Shown here: positions 1 through 10,150 of the stretch, in pieces
How positions within the stretch are numbered: the first letter of the stretch is position 1
Layout of the letters: each line of letters begins with the position of its first letter
Source: Epiperipatus broadwayi
Taxonomy: Eukaryota > Onychophora > Udeonychophora > Euonychophora > Peripatidae
NCBI GenBank assembly: GCA_028023455.1
Contig: JAQFVV010000277.1
Coordinates: 622,001 to 686,000 of the forward strand
DNA: 64,000 nucleotides
Direction: 5' to 3'
Translations under genes and position numbers: made by a program
Notes under the pieces: generated by a model
Told to the model about the DNA's origin: nothing
Seen by the model: the letters and a program-made list of their open reading frames with translations, nothing else
Databases searched by the model: none

Positions 1-429
1 AGGAGCAGCTGAGTTGATCTTTGCCCTACAGTAGTAAATTTAAAATTCATTTATTTATTATATATGTACAATCATTTTCATGTAATTATAGGGATTTGGG
101 ACGGTAACTTAATCCGTTTAATTTGCTCTTAAAAATAGTAGTTTAATTACTTTGGAATAATTAAATTTTGTAATCATATATTAATTGACCTTTGAGAAGT
201 TTGTTGATTTTGGAATTAAAAAAAGAAACGTTAATGAAAAAAAATCAAAATACTATTAATTACAAAAAAAAAAAGTTTTTGATGTTGTATATTTTTAATT
301 AAGCATAATTTATAAATTTGCATTCTGTAAATTAATTAATCATCTAGTTTTGCAAATTAAGATGTTTCATTTAATTGAATTTAACTGAAGATATAAATAG
401 ATTATAATTTTTAATAGTAGTAATGTTTT

Positions 430-600
430 TTTATATATATAGATTATATTACCACAACTCTTGTGCTTAAAAACTAATAGAATATCAGTTATCTGTTGTC
501 AACGCAACACTATAGTTAGACGATAAATGGAAATCCTCTTGCCTTGACAACAGATCATTATTCTATTGGGTTATTTAAGAATGAGGGTTATGATGATGTT
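430..600 (+). repeat. interspersed foldback repeat, family M copy 1
   Basis: Shares an ordered set of words with 815-960 and 26265-26620: a short ACCACA segment, an AATAGAATATC-like segment, a core that includes GATAAATGGAAATCCT, and a TATTCTATTGG end. Inside the copy, TCTGTTGTCAA near 493 is mirrored by TTGACAACAGA near 543, so the unit folds back on itself. It has no coding potential. It is probably a small non-autonomous element, but no terminal repeats or target duplications were resolved. Confidence 0.5.
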
Positions 601-814
601 TTTAAACTAGTGTAATATATACATAAGTATGTGAAACATTTTAAAAATAATATACTATAGGGCAAAGACTTTCTTAGCACTCCTCCCCCCCCAAAAAAAA
701 AAAAAAACAGTAAAAGAAAAAACATTACTGTAATTTTCAAATTGATTAAGGTTTTAGAATTTTAGCATTTTGTTTTATATATTAATATGATTTTTTTATT
801 ATACATGTATGTAA

Positions 815-960
815 ATTATATCACCACAGTCTTCATGCTTAACAAACTGATAAAATATTAGCAATCTGCTGCCATGACAACACTACAACTAGATGATAAA
901 TGAAAATCCTATGATGCTGTGATAATAGATTACTGATATTCTATTGGTTTCTTTATGATG
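815..960 (+). repeat. interspersed repeat, family M copy 2
   Basis: Parallels 430-600 segment by segment: ATATCACCACAGTCTTCATGC, an AATATTAGCAATCTGCTG segment, GATGATAAATGAAAATCCT and ATTCTATTGG. It lies just upstream of the LINE relic at 968. The two copies are in the same orientation about 380 bp apart, so a local duplication is as likely as two insertions. Confidence 0.5.
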
Positions 961-967
961 ATGTAAT

Positions 968-1480
968 TTGCATAAAATAAGCAGTAAATGGGCTGAAATG
1001 AATCATAGAATTACAATTAGATGGAATGTTTTTGGTAGAAGTAAAAGCAAATATGTTTATATGTTTGAAACGGAAGATTTTAATAAATGTGTTTTACCAA
1101 TTCTTACTTATGGATATGAGACTTGGGAATTTAACAGAAGAGCAATACAGAGACTTTAGACTACTCAAATAAGAAGGGATTAAAAATGAAATACGTGGGT
1201 GAGAGAACAAACAGGTATAACTGACATCATTCACAGAGTAAAGTGACTGAAGTGGAGTTGGACTGTAGATATTGCTAGAAAAGATGATAGTATATGGACA
1301 ATTGAAATCTTAAATTGGATTCCCAGAGATTATAAAAGGCCTAAAAAGATACCACATGTGAGATGGATGAATGAAATAAGAATATGTGCTGGTGTGATAT
1401 GGAGGAGAGATGTTAGAGATCTGAGAAACTGGATTAAACTTGTAGAGACCTTTATCCTGCTGTGGATTGATAATGTTGAA
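968..1480 (+). pseudogene. non-LTR retrotransposon reverse transcriptase, C-terminal relic
   Basis: The translation starts with a 63-codon open stretch containing CVLPILTYGYETW, the well-known CVLPxMTYGxETW motif after the RT fingers/palm of jockey/RTE-like LINEs. After a stop near 1157 the same family continues: REQTGITDIIHRV, then LKWSW..DIARKDDSIWT, WIPRDYKRPKKIPHVRWMNEIR, and an end near LVETFILLWID. These match the usual order of the LINE C-terminal region (TGVTDI, KWRWAGHxAR, GRPxxRWxDDI, FVLQW). At least two stops are present. The endonuclease and the RT catalytic YxDD block are absent, so this is a 5'-truncated dead copy. Family motif recognition is from knowledge; the clade is not resolved. 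Confidence 0.85.
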
Positions 1481-1844
1481 TATAATAATGGTGAAGCTAT
1501 TGGTACCTATGTTTTAATATATATGTAAGACAAACTTTAAAAACCCATTGCAGGGTAATCCCCCCCCCCCCCTAGAGAAAAAGAGAAGATCATTACTAAA
1601 GAGTTTTCACACTGATTACACTTTTAGTCTTTTTCCATCTTGTTTTATAAAATTTCTAGATATCCTTCTACCACCAATATTTTATTGGCTAAACTTGAAG
1701 CAGCACTCCAGTTGTTTAAAAGATAATCCTAAACCAAATTGGAATTTGGAAAAGTTTATGCAATCAATTTTTTTAAATTCCAATATGTGAGTATGGCAGG
1801 CAAATATGCCATTAAATGGGACCATGACGGCCTTTCTTTTCCTA

Positions 1845-1895
1845 ATCTCCATTGATGAAGGGAAAAATCACAAAAATGGTCTGGGATGGGAATAT
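1845..1895 (+). pseudogene. degenerate hammerhead ribozyme relic
   Basis: Reads CTCCA, TTGATGA (core CTGATGA with one change), a weak stem-II region, then AAAA, ATG and GTC followed by TGGGATG. CCA and TGG can still pair as the base of stem I. It aligns by order and spacing to the intact copy at 11357-11411. The core mutation and lost stem II suggest it is inactive. The flanks to about 1960 are also related to the family 1 repeat. Confidence 0.45.
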
Positions 1896-2149
1896 TATAG
1901 CACTATATTATCTGAAGTCTATACCTCAGATGACTCTTGGGTAGAGTGAAAAGTATTGTTCTCTTGAATACTGATGATTACGAGTATACATTTGTGTGAC
2001 ATTGTTCAATGTATTAATTTTCTTAGCCAAAGGAAGAGATCTATAATTGGCATTAAATACTGACTTCTATTAAATATGCAGAAACTACCTTGTTGTCAGA
2101 TCTATGTAAGTATGTAAGGAGGTCACTTTGAGGTAGCTTTAAATTCTAG

Positions 2150-2200
2150 TACTTACTGCTGATGGCAAAAGCCAAAAATCATTTTGGAGATGGATATATT
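2150..2200 (+). pseudogene. degenerate hammerhead ribozyme relic
   Basis: CTGATGG (core with the last base changed), then GCAAAAGC as a short stem II, AAAAATC, and TTTTGGAGATGG where the intact copies have GUC and stem I. It lies about 300 bp after the relic at 1845 in the same orientation, so the two may be remains of a tandem or duplicated insertion. Assigned by position-by-position comparison with 11357-11411; weak on its own. Confidence 0.35.
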
Positions 2201-2439
2201 ATAGCACGATACTATCTAATGTCCATTTATTATTCAAGCTTGTAGTAGACAGCTTTGAAATAGAATGAAAAGATCTATTTTTGGAAATAATTTATTTAAG
2301 TAGCAATTGATAATTTAGTGACATGCAATTAGAAATAGGTATGTAATAAGAGACAGCGTATGTACTGTCTTATTCTGAAGTTACTAAAAAACGTTTTAAC
2401 TAAATTCATATTGTTATTTTAACAAATAAAAAGTACCTA

Positions 2440-4260
2440 AATTGTTTATTTAAAAATAATTGTCATATTATATTAATCTGTTTATATGCAAAAAAAAACT
2501 TAAATAATATAACTATTTTTATTCTATTGTTATTTATGAACATTAAAATGTAACAAAATATTCCTTTCATACTTTGCTGTTTCGTATTACGGTTTCATAA
2601 TTTATCATTAGCATAAATTTAACATCTATTTTGTACATGAATTATATACGAGGTAATAAGCTGTATTTTGTAAAGTAATTTTAAACTATGTTACTAAACT
2701 ACACCCATCCACACACACACACACACTTACAGCTTTGAAGGAATTAGCATTTGTTTAAAAGAGAAAGCTAAACGGCATTTCCCTAACTACAGAGTAAGGT
2801 CTCTCCAACTTGGACAATATATGGATAACTTATTATTGCGTGGTTTAAAAAAAAGTAATATAGGATTGAGCTCAATTGAAAACTGCCTTATATGTTTTTA
2901 AGACTTTTGTAATATAATTACAATCGCCAATTTTATCTTAAATTTCTATTCAAGTTTCCATTCTATACTACTTCAATCAAAATTTCATGATGGTCCATTT
3001 TCAATTCAGTTTTGGCATTATCATATCTATTGAAGAGAGGTGAACATTACCTCTTTCTCAAATTGATCGATATCACTTTCAGATGATATTAAAAGTAGTG
3101 GCAGTGATTTGTAGAATTTCCTGAATACATTCTGCTCTGGACCATCTGTTTGACTCATGTCTTTTTGAATAACATGGACATTATGTTTTAATAAACATGC
3201 AATCACTCTTAATTATATTAAGCGAAAGTAATGAAAATTTTTATATACCATAGTGCATATCCATATAGTGAAAACCTAATATTCAGTTAATTTCTGTTTG
3301 ATCATGTAAAATGGGCTATGCTCTGGTCTGCCGTTTCTGGTGCTTGGTTAGCACATGACATCCTGAGAAATTAACCGTTCAATTACATCTAACAAAAAAT
3401 ATATGTATTATTATAAAAAATGAAGACTTACTCTATATCTGCAATGTGTAAAACACTTTCCTGCCATTTTTAATAACTGATTTGACATTCATACATGCAT
3501 GTGAATAAGTTATCAAATCTGATGAAACAATTTGTGTCAAAACAAGCAAATAACTTAGTATTGAAATTGAAGCTATTTACGTGAATTCATTAAACTTATA
3601 GATGTTGTGTTGTGCTACCAGTTTTTGTATTAGTCAAGCAATCACTTCTGAGAATTCAATTTTCCTTTCATCTCAGCTGATTTATGTGACATTTTAAATT
3701 TATTTTCATAGTTTGATTCTTATTACAGATGCAGATTGACTTTTCATGCATGAATTAAAACTTGCAGTCATAGTAACCCATGACTATATCATACATGGTA
3801 AAGCTAATCTTGTTGATGTGATATCTTTTACTGTATTAATTCAAATTTTAAAATGACTTTGTCCTAATTTTAGAAATTATACATAAGGTATGAGAGCCCA
3901 GTGGCTTTCATTATCAACAGCAAACTTTCCAAGATTATTTCCTTTGTTACAAATTGACTAAAAGTTCTTAAAAAATATTACCTAATTTGTAGTTTTTTTA
4001 ATCTAATAGAATTCTTGTCAAGAATTATTAGATTATCTTGGTACAAGAAAATGACAATAATATCTAGATAACATTGATAATTACATCTCATTAGTAAATG
4101 ATCCTTTCCAACACATAAACTTAAAGCATCACAACTACTTTAGCTTCCATATTGTGCTTTAGAGATGCAAACTTTGTTTTTTTCTATTCTTTTGCTCCCA
4201 TTTATTATAAGCTTCAGTAACCAATTGATGTTAGTCAAATCCATATTCAGTCTTATCCTT
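2440..4260. other. AT-rich stretch with no supported gene
   Basis: I see no coding, RNA or recognisable element structure here beyond a short CA microsatellite near 2710-2727 and A/T runs. Open frames are short and low in complexity. Confidence 0.6.
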
Positions 4261-4264
4261 TTCA

Positions 4265-4315
4265 TATTCTTAGATATAGTTTCTGGTTTAAGATCTTCAT
4301 CAGTGGGTAGCTTTT
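4265..4315 (-). pseudogene. hammerhead ribozyme relic, minus strand
   Basis: On the minus strand the order is CCCA, CTGATGA (complement of 4297-4303), AGATCTTAAACCA where stem II should be, GAAAC, then TATATC. The CUGAUGA and GAAAC cores are intact. Stem II is broken by one substitution (GAT against ACC; GGT would pair), and the cleavage triplet has drifted from GUC. Short open frames on both strands here, 61 and 67 codons, are by-products of this repeat and are not treated as genes. Confidence 0.5.
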
Positions 4316-4659
4316 TTTCCCCCATGTGTCATAGCATTAGCAAGCTAACCCCAGACAACTGCTTGTAAAACAGCCGTCACTGACTTCTCAACCACCAATG
4401 CTTGACCAGTGGTAGCTTTAAGATGAATATAGTGAATCTGGATTTTTTGAATCTAGTGCATTTTATATCCAACCATCACCTCTTACTCTTTTTATATTAT
4501 CAAGTTACCAACTGAAATTTAAAAATATTTTAATATTTTTCATTCAATATGACTTGCTTGCATGATTGTATAATTCTGATACCAGTTCAGTAATTATATA
4601 TTTTGGTGCCATTAATTTTTCTATAATTGTAGATTTCTTTGTTCTTTGACCAGGACTGG

Positions 4660-4920
4660 TACAAAATCAAAAAAAGTATCACTTGATACATTATAGTATA
4701 AAATTCTTTGTTCCACTGCTCCATCTACTGTAAACATGAATAATCAATACATATGTTTTTGTGTTTTATATCAATCCCAGATAAAAGTATATACAATTAG
4801 AATAAAAATTGTAGGTACCAAAATTTATTGCTGCCAATCTGTAATTAGATCTGTCAAAAAACATGATGATATAGAAAAGATTCAAAAGTGAGTCCTAGAG
4901 AGGATGCTTTAAATTCAATC
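4660..4920 (+). repeat. dispersed repeat, family R7
   Basis: Matches 12530-12790 read on the opposite strand. Shared features in order are TATATCAA(T/C)CC, a block around 4810-4835 with AAAATTG(T/C)AGGTACC followed by AAAATTTATTG, GTAAT(T/C)A(G/C)ATCT, and TATAGAAAAGATTCAAAA near 4870. No terminal structure or coding sequence was recognised. It may be the non-ribozyme part of a larger element also containing the degenerate material at 4960-5090. Confidence 0.5.
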
Positions 4921-5639
4921 ATTCAAGTGCCTTAGATCCAGATTTACACCATCTTGCTGATAAAAAGTATGGATCAACAACTAATCTAAAACATGGATAG
5001 GGAAGCATTGGATATGAATTTAACAAGCTGTATCATCTAGTATCTATTATTTACTCAAACTTACAGTAGATGTAATAGGGGAATAGAAAAACAGTTTGCT
5101 TTTGATTGTACAGAATTATTGGAGATTAAAAAAATGTCTTCAACAAAAAAAATGGCTTTTTGATTTTTATCAATATAGTCTTCATTTTAACTCCATCACA
5201 TTGTAAACATCCATCTGAGCAGAAACTCAGATCCCTCTCTCTTCCTGTGCATATATTTCATGAACAATCTTTGCCTGCCATATGATCTAGAGGAATTAAA
5301 TACCTGAATCTTCACCACTATTGATAAATGACTATTCTTTTGCACAATTACTCTCTCACACACAAAATAGAAACTGGTTTCTCACCATTGGATTTGATGA
5401 GAAATGTACTGATAATAAAATTTGAATATTTCCGTAATTCAATGATTATTTATCCTTCTGTAAGGTTTTAGAAGAGAATAGAAATTAGTCTTTACATTGC
5501 CAGAAAATGATACACAGAGATAGATACTTGTGATATAGTGAAATTTATAAGGGATTCACTGATAAAAACTTGAAAATGATGGTAGTAATTGTATGTTGCA
5601 CTACTGCCATCATCCAATATTAAATGTCTTTAGAAAAAT

Positions 5640-5935
5640 TCAAATTTTCCGAATATATTCAACTATCAGTAATATCACCAGCTTAGTATAGAACATGTTT
5701 CAAATGGTATTCTCCTCTCTTCTTCACTTGTTACCGATCTGATTAGTGACCGTACTAAAATGGGTATCGAGTCCAAATCTTAAGATTTGTGACTATTAAA
5801 TTTGAGGTAATGATCTAACTACAGTCACTGATCAGATATAAAGAAGAGAGAATAATACGACTGGAAATGTTGAATTATATACTATCCTGTGTGCTACTGG
5901 TAATAGTTAAATATTTGGAAAGTTTAAAGTTTGAA
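5640..5935. repeat. inverted pair of SINE family 5 fragments
   Basis: The left part (5640-5720) read on the minus strand and the right part (5825-5935) read on the plus strand share AAGAAGAGAG, GAGAAT, a TACTGGTAAT-like block and GTTGAATATATT. The same ordered words occur downstream of the tRNA-like head at 47541-47760. The pair is head-to-head around a central segment (5740-5820) that contains GGGTATCGAGTCC, resembling a decayed tRNA-like B box. No intact promoter remains. Confidence 0.45.
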
Positions 5936-6386
5936 TTTTTCTGACGATATTAATATTGGGTGACGGAAATAATCCAACATATAATCATACTAAAATGCTA
6001 TCACAAACTTTGAAAAGAATGGCTTATACATTGAAGCCCCCCCCCCCCATTAAAATTAGTAAATGTTAATTACAAGAAAAATGCTTGTTGAAAATAACAT
6101 TCATTGCAACATTTGATAAAGAAATTTGTGATTAAAATTATTTAAACAATCTGATTTTTTTAATAATTTGATCTTAAAAACTTTGACAATTTAATTGTTA
6201 TAATTCAAATTAAACTCACGTATTTGAATTAATATTCCCTCCGTTTCTCTCTGCAAATATATTTCAATAATCAATTCTTTTCACTAAAGTTAACTTAACT
6301 GCTTTTAAATTTATTCATTTTTTTTACATTTATTGTAAAATTGAAATACAAGTATAATGTATACATTTAACTTAGATGTAATTATA

Positions 6387-6437
6387 GGGGATTGAACCCA
6401 GACATTCAATCTCCCTACAGTCATCCACTCTAACCAA
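6387..6437 (-). promoter_or_regulatory. Pol III type 2 promoter (A and B boxes) in family 2 repeat
   Basis: A box TTGGTTAGAGTGG and B box GGGTTCAATCCCC, about 35 nt apart on the minus strand, have the tRNA D-loop and T-loop pattern expected of internal RNA polymerase III promoters. Other family 2 copies keep GGTTCAAATCC. No good cloverleaf could be drawn, so I read it as a decayed tRNA-derived promoter and not a tRNA gene. Confidence 0.6.
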
Positions 6438-6481
6438 TACAACCGATACACATGACTTCATACATGTGAAAAAGATAAATG

Positions 6482-6541
6482 ATCTCAAATATACACATTT
6501 CATGCTGAACCAGCACTCATCAGTTGGTCCGGATCATCATC
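6482..6541 (-). ncRNA. hammerhead ribozyme, family 2, AUA cleavage site
   Basis: On the minus strand: GGACCAA, CUGAUGA (complement of 6517-6523), stem II GUGCUG/CAGCAU with a GUU loop, GAAA, a two-pair stem III (AU...AU) and an AUA triplet before UUUGAGAUCAU. Stem I can form from AUGAU...CCAA with UUUG...AUCAU, with one mismatch near the cleavage site. All fifteen or so invariant core nucleotides are present. HHRs cleave after NUH triplets, and AUA fits. This is a type I topology with minimal stem III, the form reported for animal retrozymes and PLEs. Activity is inferred from sequence only. Confidence 0.75.
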
Positions 6542-6789
6542 TCCCACATATATATATATAATCAATGCTTAATTTATATTAGCATAGCAAATCTACACAT
6601 TTTAATGGAAAGGCTTCAATCCTCTCCAACTCTTAATTAAGCCATCCATATCATTAAAAATCTGCTGATGGAATGTTCAAAGCCTTTGGTGATGCCAAGA
6701 TTATAGTCATACCCATGCTGACCTTAAGTCAATCTGACCTTTCATATGTAGGACTTTAATAAGTCTATTTAAATACACATAAGAGGAAT

Positions 6790-7450
6790 GTCAGATTACA
6801 GGCTGAATATGTAATATTGAAATACAAATACAATGTATATATTTAACCTAGATGATTCAGCATGAAATACATATATTGGGGATCATTTATTTTTTCACTA
6901 TGTGGCAATGTCTATCGGTTATATTGGATAAAATGGATGACTGTAGGCAGTTTGAAAGTATGGGTTCAAATCCATTTTAATAACATCTAGGTTAAGTACA
7001 TAGATACCTTCAGCCTGTATTCTGCCTATCCCTTTTCTGTCTGTTTAAATGAACCTATTAAGATCCTACATATGAGGGGTCAGATTGACTTAAGGTCAAC
7101 ATAGGTATGACTATAATGTTGGCATCATCAAGGGCTTTGAGCATTTCATCACCAGATGTTCAGTGACATGGATGGCTGAAGAGTTGGAGAGTGGAGAAGA
7201 TTGAAGCCTGTCCATTAAAATGTATAGAGTTGCTACCTTAATATAAATTGATTTTTGACTATATGTGTGGCAGATGATGATCCAGACCAACTGATAAGTG
7301 CTGGTTCAGCATGAAATACATATATTGGAGATCATTTACATATATTTTTTCACATATATGTGATCATGGGTATTGATTATATTGGGTAGAGTGGATGACT
7401 ATGCAGCATGAAAGTCTGGGTTCAAATTCCTTTAATTTATTTTAATCATG
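6790..7450 (+). repeat. tandem dimer of family 2 ribozyme repeat
   Basis: A partial ribozyme (6852-6890, missing CUGAUGA), a tRNA-like head with GGGTTCAAATCC near 6962, a body of about 300 bp, a nearly complete ribozyme (7273-7336) and a second tRNA-like head with GGGTTCAAATTCC near 7418 follow each other in the same direction. The CAGCATGAAATAC word recurs at 6858 and 7307, so the period is 449 bp. Head-to-tail multimers with a ribozyme per unit are the diagnostic genomic form of retrozymes, which spread through circular RNA. Confidence 0.75.
7273..7336 (+). ncRNA. hammerhead ribozyme, family 2, core mutated
   Basis: Contains GACCAA, CUGAUAA (expected CUGAUGA; the invariant G is changed to A), stem II GUGCUG/CAGCAU, GAAAU, ACAU loop, AUA and UUGGAGAUCAUU. 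Stem I pairs CCAA with UUGG and more distally AUGAU with AUCAU. Everything but one core base matches an active hammerhead, so this copy was probably functional and has decayed by a single G-to-A change. Confidence 0.7.
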
Positions 7451-7769
7451 ATTTATTTAAATATCATATATATCCAGATGTTGAGTTTTTAAAAATACAT
7501 AATAATACTATAGCTTTTGGTGATAAAAATATTTACTACTAGCTGAGTATGTGTGTGCATAAGATGACAGACATTTTGTAATATAATGCTTCTTTATGCA
7601 GATATTGGTACTTACAGAACAGCAATCCATATCTTGACAAAACTTCATCATATATAACATACTTCTCATTTGGATTTTTTTTATTACAGTTTTCCAAGTT
7701 TATTTATACTTAAAAAAATAAAGCAATAATTCTGTCTATAATGGAAATTATACATATACATATATATAT

Positions 7770-9948
7770 TGTAACAATCCGGAGAAAGTGATCTGCACTA
7801 CAGGGCGCCATCTAGGCATTTGAACCTAGAAAAATTTATAAAGTAGGCAGATACGTAAGTCAAAAAAAAAAATTTTTTTATTTTATTTTATATTTTGATT
7901 CCGGTCGTTAGCCCATTGTCACTAGCTCAGGGAGTAGCCGAGATTTATATTTATAATAAATTCTTATCTAAGAATATATAAAAAAGAATAAAATAAGCCA
8001 CTGCCAGTAATTAACACACAAACATTTATTTACCCACATATATAAAATTTAGCATTATTTTAGAATAACTTTTGCTTTGGATTTTAACTTGATTTTAGAA
8101 TTTAAATTTACATTTTAATTTTTATAATATTATAAGTTTACATTTTAATTTTTCTATAAGTTCGCACAGATGGATTTATAAAAGTTTGTTTTAAAATGTT
8201 TGAGTATAGATCGGTTACATAGATTTCACAGTTAAAAACATTTCAAAATAAACATAAACGATCAAAATACAAAGTCATTGATACCGTCAATTGCAGAGGG
8301 AAATTTATAAGTAACCCAATAGCATTCACCATAAGATGCTTGCATTGACACCAATAACTTAAAAGACATCCAAATAAATACATTTTAGATACTCACTGTA
8401 AGGTATCATTATTTATCGAATGTCTATATATTTTGATCCAATATGAAAACCCAAAACATAATTAACCGATAACGAATCCATGCAAGCGTCTATAAACAAC
8501 TTAAATTTAATGCATTTTTATTTAGTGTCGAGTATGAATAGACTACATAGATTTGCATTTGAAGATAAAACATTCTGTCCCCATTTAACCTTAGGCTAAA
8601 AGTTCGCAGTCAAACTGGTGTCAAACCATCTGATATATCGATGTATTCAATGTAATACGAATACAGCAACACAAAATAGGTTAAGATAAGACATTGACTC
8701 TCGTCAGATAGGAATATTACATCTATCTAACGAGAAGAACAATAAAAAAAACTCCATAGAAATGAATTGCGGTCATTTTGCCAACTTACGATCGCATTCC
8801 CTAGGCAAGAGGAAGTGTGTGGCGTATACAAGCGATTCTGCCTGTAGCGAATCTCGCATTACATCTACTAACTACATCAATATATCCAATCTATTGACCC
8901 AATTCAACAACGACACAAATAACCTAAGATTACCCTCCCCTAATATAACTTTACAAATCTATACAGCCATTCACGCCCAACTTAAGTTTATCATTGATAT
9001 ATTTTAATTTATCGAAAAACAGAAATCATAATAAAACTTAAAGAACAAAAAAATATATAAATGGAAATGATTTTACAAAAGAAATACATCAAATAACATT
9101 TTAACTACTTTAGTCAGATAGGAAATTCTTATATTTATAAATATTGAAAAGTTTAGTATTTAGAGTTCTTTTGTTTAGAAATGTTCATAAATTATATATT
9201 TCTTACTGTTTTGAAAAATGTCCGTTTTCTTTGATTTTTGTAATGGAAGGTATTAATCCCACGAAGTCATAAGGAGATTGGTGTGCAGTTAATCACTGGT
9301 CCTTTATGGTTGATGGTATTCTTCCGGGCCTTGATGTCCTGTGGCCCGCAATATCGGAAAACGATGTTTCATTTTTTTTTGAACAACTGAAGGAATTGAA
9401 AGTGCGTCTTTCAATCCCTTCTCCATCAACTCCGCACTAACACCTATAGTCACATCGTAATAACTCTTTTTATTTCCAACCTTTCCTTTTATATTAATTT
9501 TGTGGATTAACTCAACATTATGTCATCGATGTGATGGTTGTTTCGCTGAGGTCTGATTTCCCAATGGATTTCTTTCATTTGCTAAAAGTTTCTATTATTT
9601 TCCTATCTGACCGTTGTTTATACATTTAAATGCCCAAGGGCTTGTTCACTTGGACTAATTAAAATAATCATTTCCATTTTCTGATTACTTAATGTGTTTT
9701 CCAAAATTAAAGATATATTTTTATCTCTAAATCTTTTTAAGTTTTTGCTTTTAAAATATTTTTTCTATTTTTAATAAAGTTTTATTTTAATAATTTTTTT
9801 CATCTGTGCAATTTTATATATATACGAGTTTAAGATAATTTTTTAATTTTCAATTTTTAATTCTTAAAAAAAGTTTTTTTTTGCAAACTTTTATTCTTTT
9901 AATGTTTACTAATAAAAAACAATGTAACGTACGTATGTGCCCGTTACA
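7770..9948. mobile_element. LTR-like element 1 (2.18 kb, TG...CA termini)
   Basis: Begins TGTAACAATCCGG and ends GTGCCCGTTACA, so both the TG...CA ends of an LTR and a short inverted repeat TGTAAC/GTTACA are visible. It sits inside an AT microsatellite, ATATAT on each side. A related copy at 37885-39803 shares the structured start, AATAAGCCACTGCCAG, TCATCTGTGCAATTTTATATATA near the right end, and many blocks between. It has no gag, pol or transposase. An 81-codon open frame at 8762-9007 resembles nothing I know and is broken in the related copy. A solo LTR of a long-LTR retrotransposon is the simplest reading; a large TIR element is the alternative. Confidence 0.6.
7785..7855 (+). other. covarying double-stem structure, copy 1
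   Basis: Outer stem ATCTGC (7791) with GCAGAT (7847), inner hairpin CTAGG (7812) with CCTAG (7825), and a conserved ACAGGGCGCCA segment between the two 5' strands. The same layout with different stem sequences recurs at 15386-15468 and 37888-37953, so pairing is kept while bases change. Function unknown. Confidence 0.55.
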
Positions 9949-10020
9949 ATATATATATATTACAAAGAAATCAAGTCATGTCACATGACCTAATTTAACA
10001 AGCTTGTATTACAAATATTA

Positions 10021-10150
10021 TATAATGAGCTTGCAAATAGCTCTCAACAAGCTTTTCAGAATATCCCCAACCTCAGACCGTTTTCCGCTACTGGATGAGG
10101 TTGGGGATATTCTGAAAAGCTTATTGAGAGCTATTTGGAAGCTCATTATA
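10021..10150. repeat. near-perfect hairpin, 55-bp arms
   Basis: Arms 10021-10075 and 10096-10150 pair at 53 of 55 positions around a 20-nt spacer. The arm contains GAATATCCCCAACCTCA, whose complement resembles the stem I region (UGGGGAUAUU) of the family 1 hammerhead repeat. The outer arm (TATAATGAGCTTG, AATAGCTCT, CAAGCTT) recurs at 30280-30310 and 34130-34160. It is therefore likely a collapsed foldback form of a ribozyme repeat. A 69-codon frame across it is an artefact of the palindrome. Confidence 0.8.

Larger units (their letters stand above)
6320..6785 (-). repeat. tRNA-derived ribozyme repeat, family 2 (minus copy)
   Basis: Read on the minus strand the unit runs: body with GGCTTAATTAAGAGTTGG, a hammerhead ribozyme (6541 down to 6482), an A-box-like TTGGTTAGAGTGGATGA (complement of 6421-6437), a B-box-like GGGTTCAATCCCC (complement of 6387-6399), and a tail ending in AATAAATGTAAAAAAAATG near 6320. 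The A/B boxes and A-rich tail make it SINE-like. The ribozyme sits just upstream of the promoter-like region. It is followed by plus-strand copies from 6790, forming an inverted arrangement. Confidence 0.75.

Noticed and set aside
4140-4368. Opposed 61- and 67-codon frames
   Set aside because: Both overlap a decayed hammerhead repeat and have low-complexity flanks; no protein family resemblance.
6387-6475. True tRNA gene
   Set aside because: A and B boxes are present but no acceptor stem or cloverleaf can be formed, and the sequence is repeated as part of family 2.
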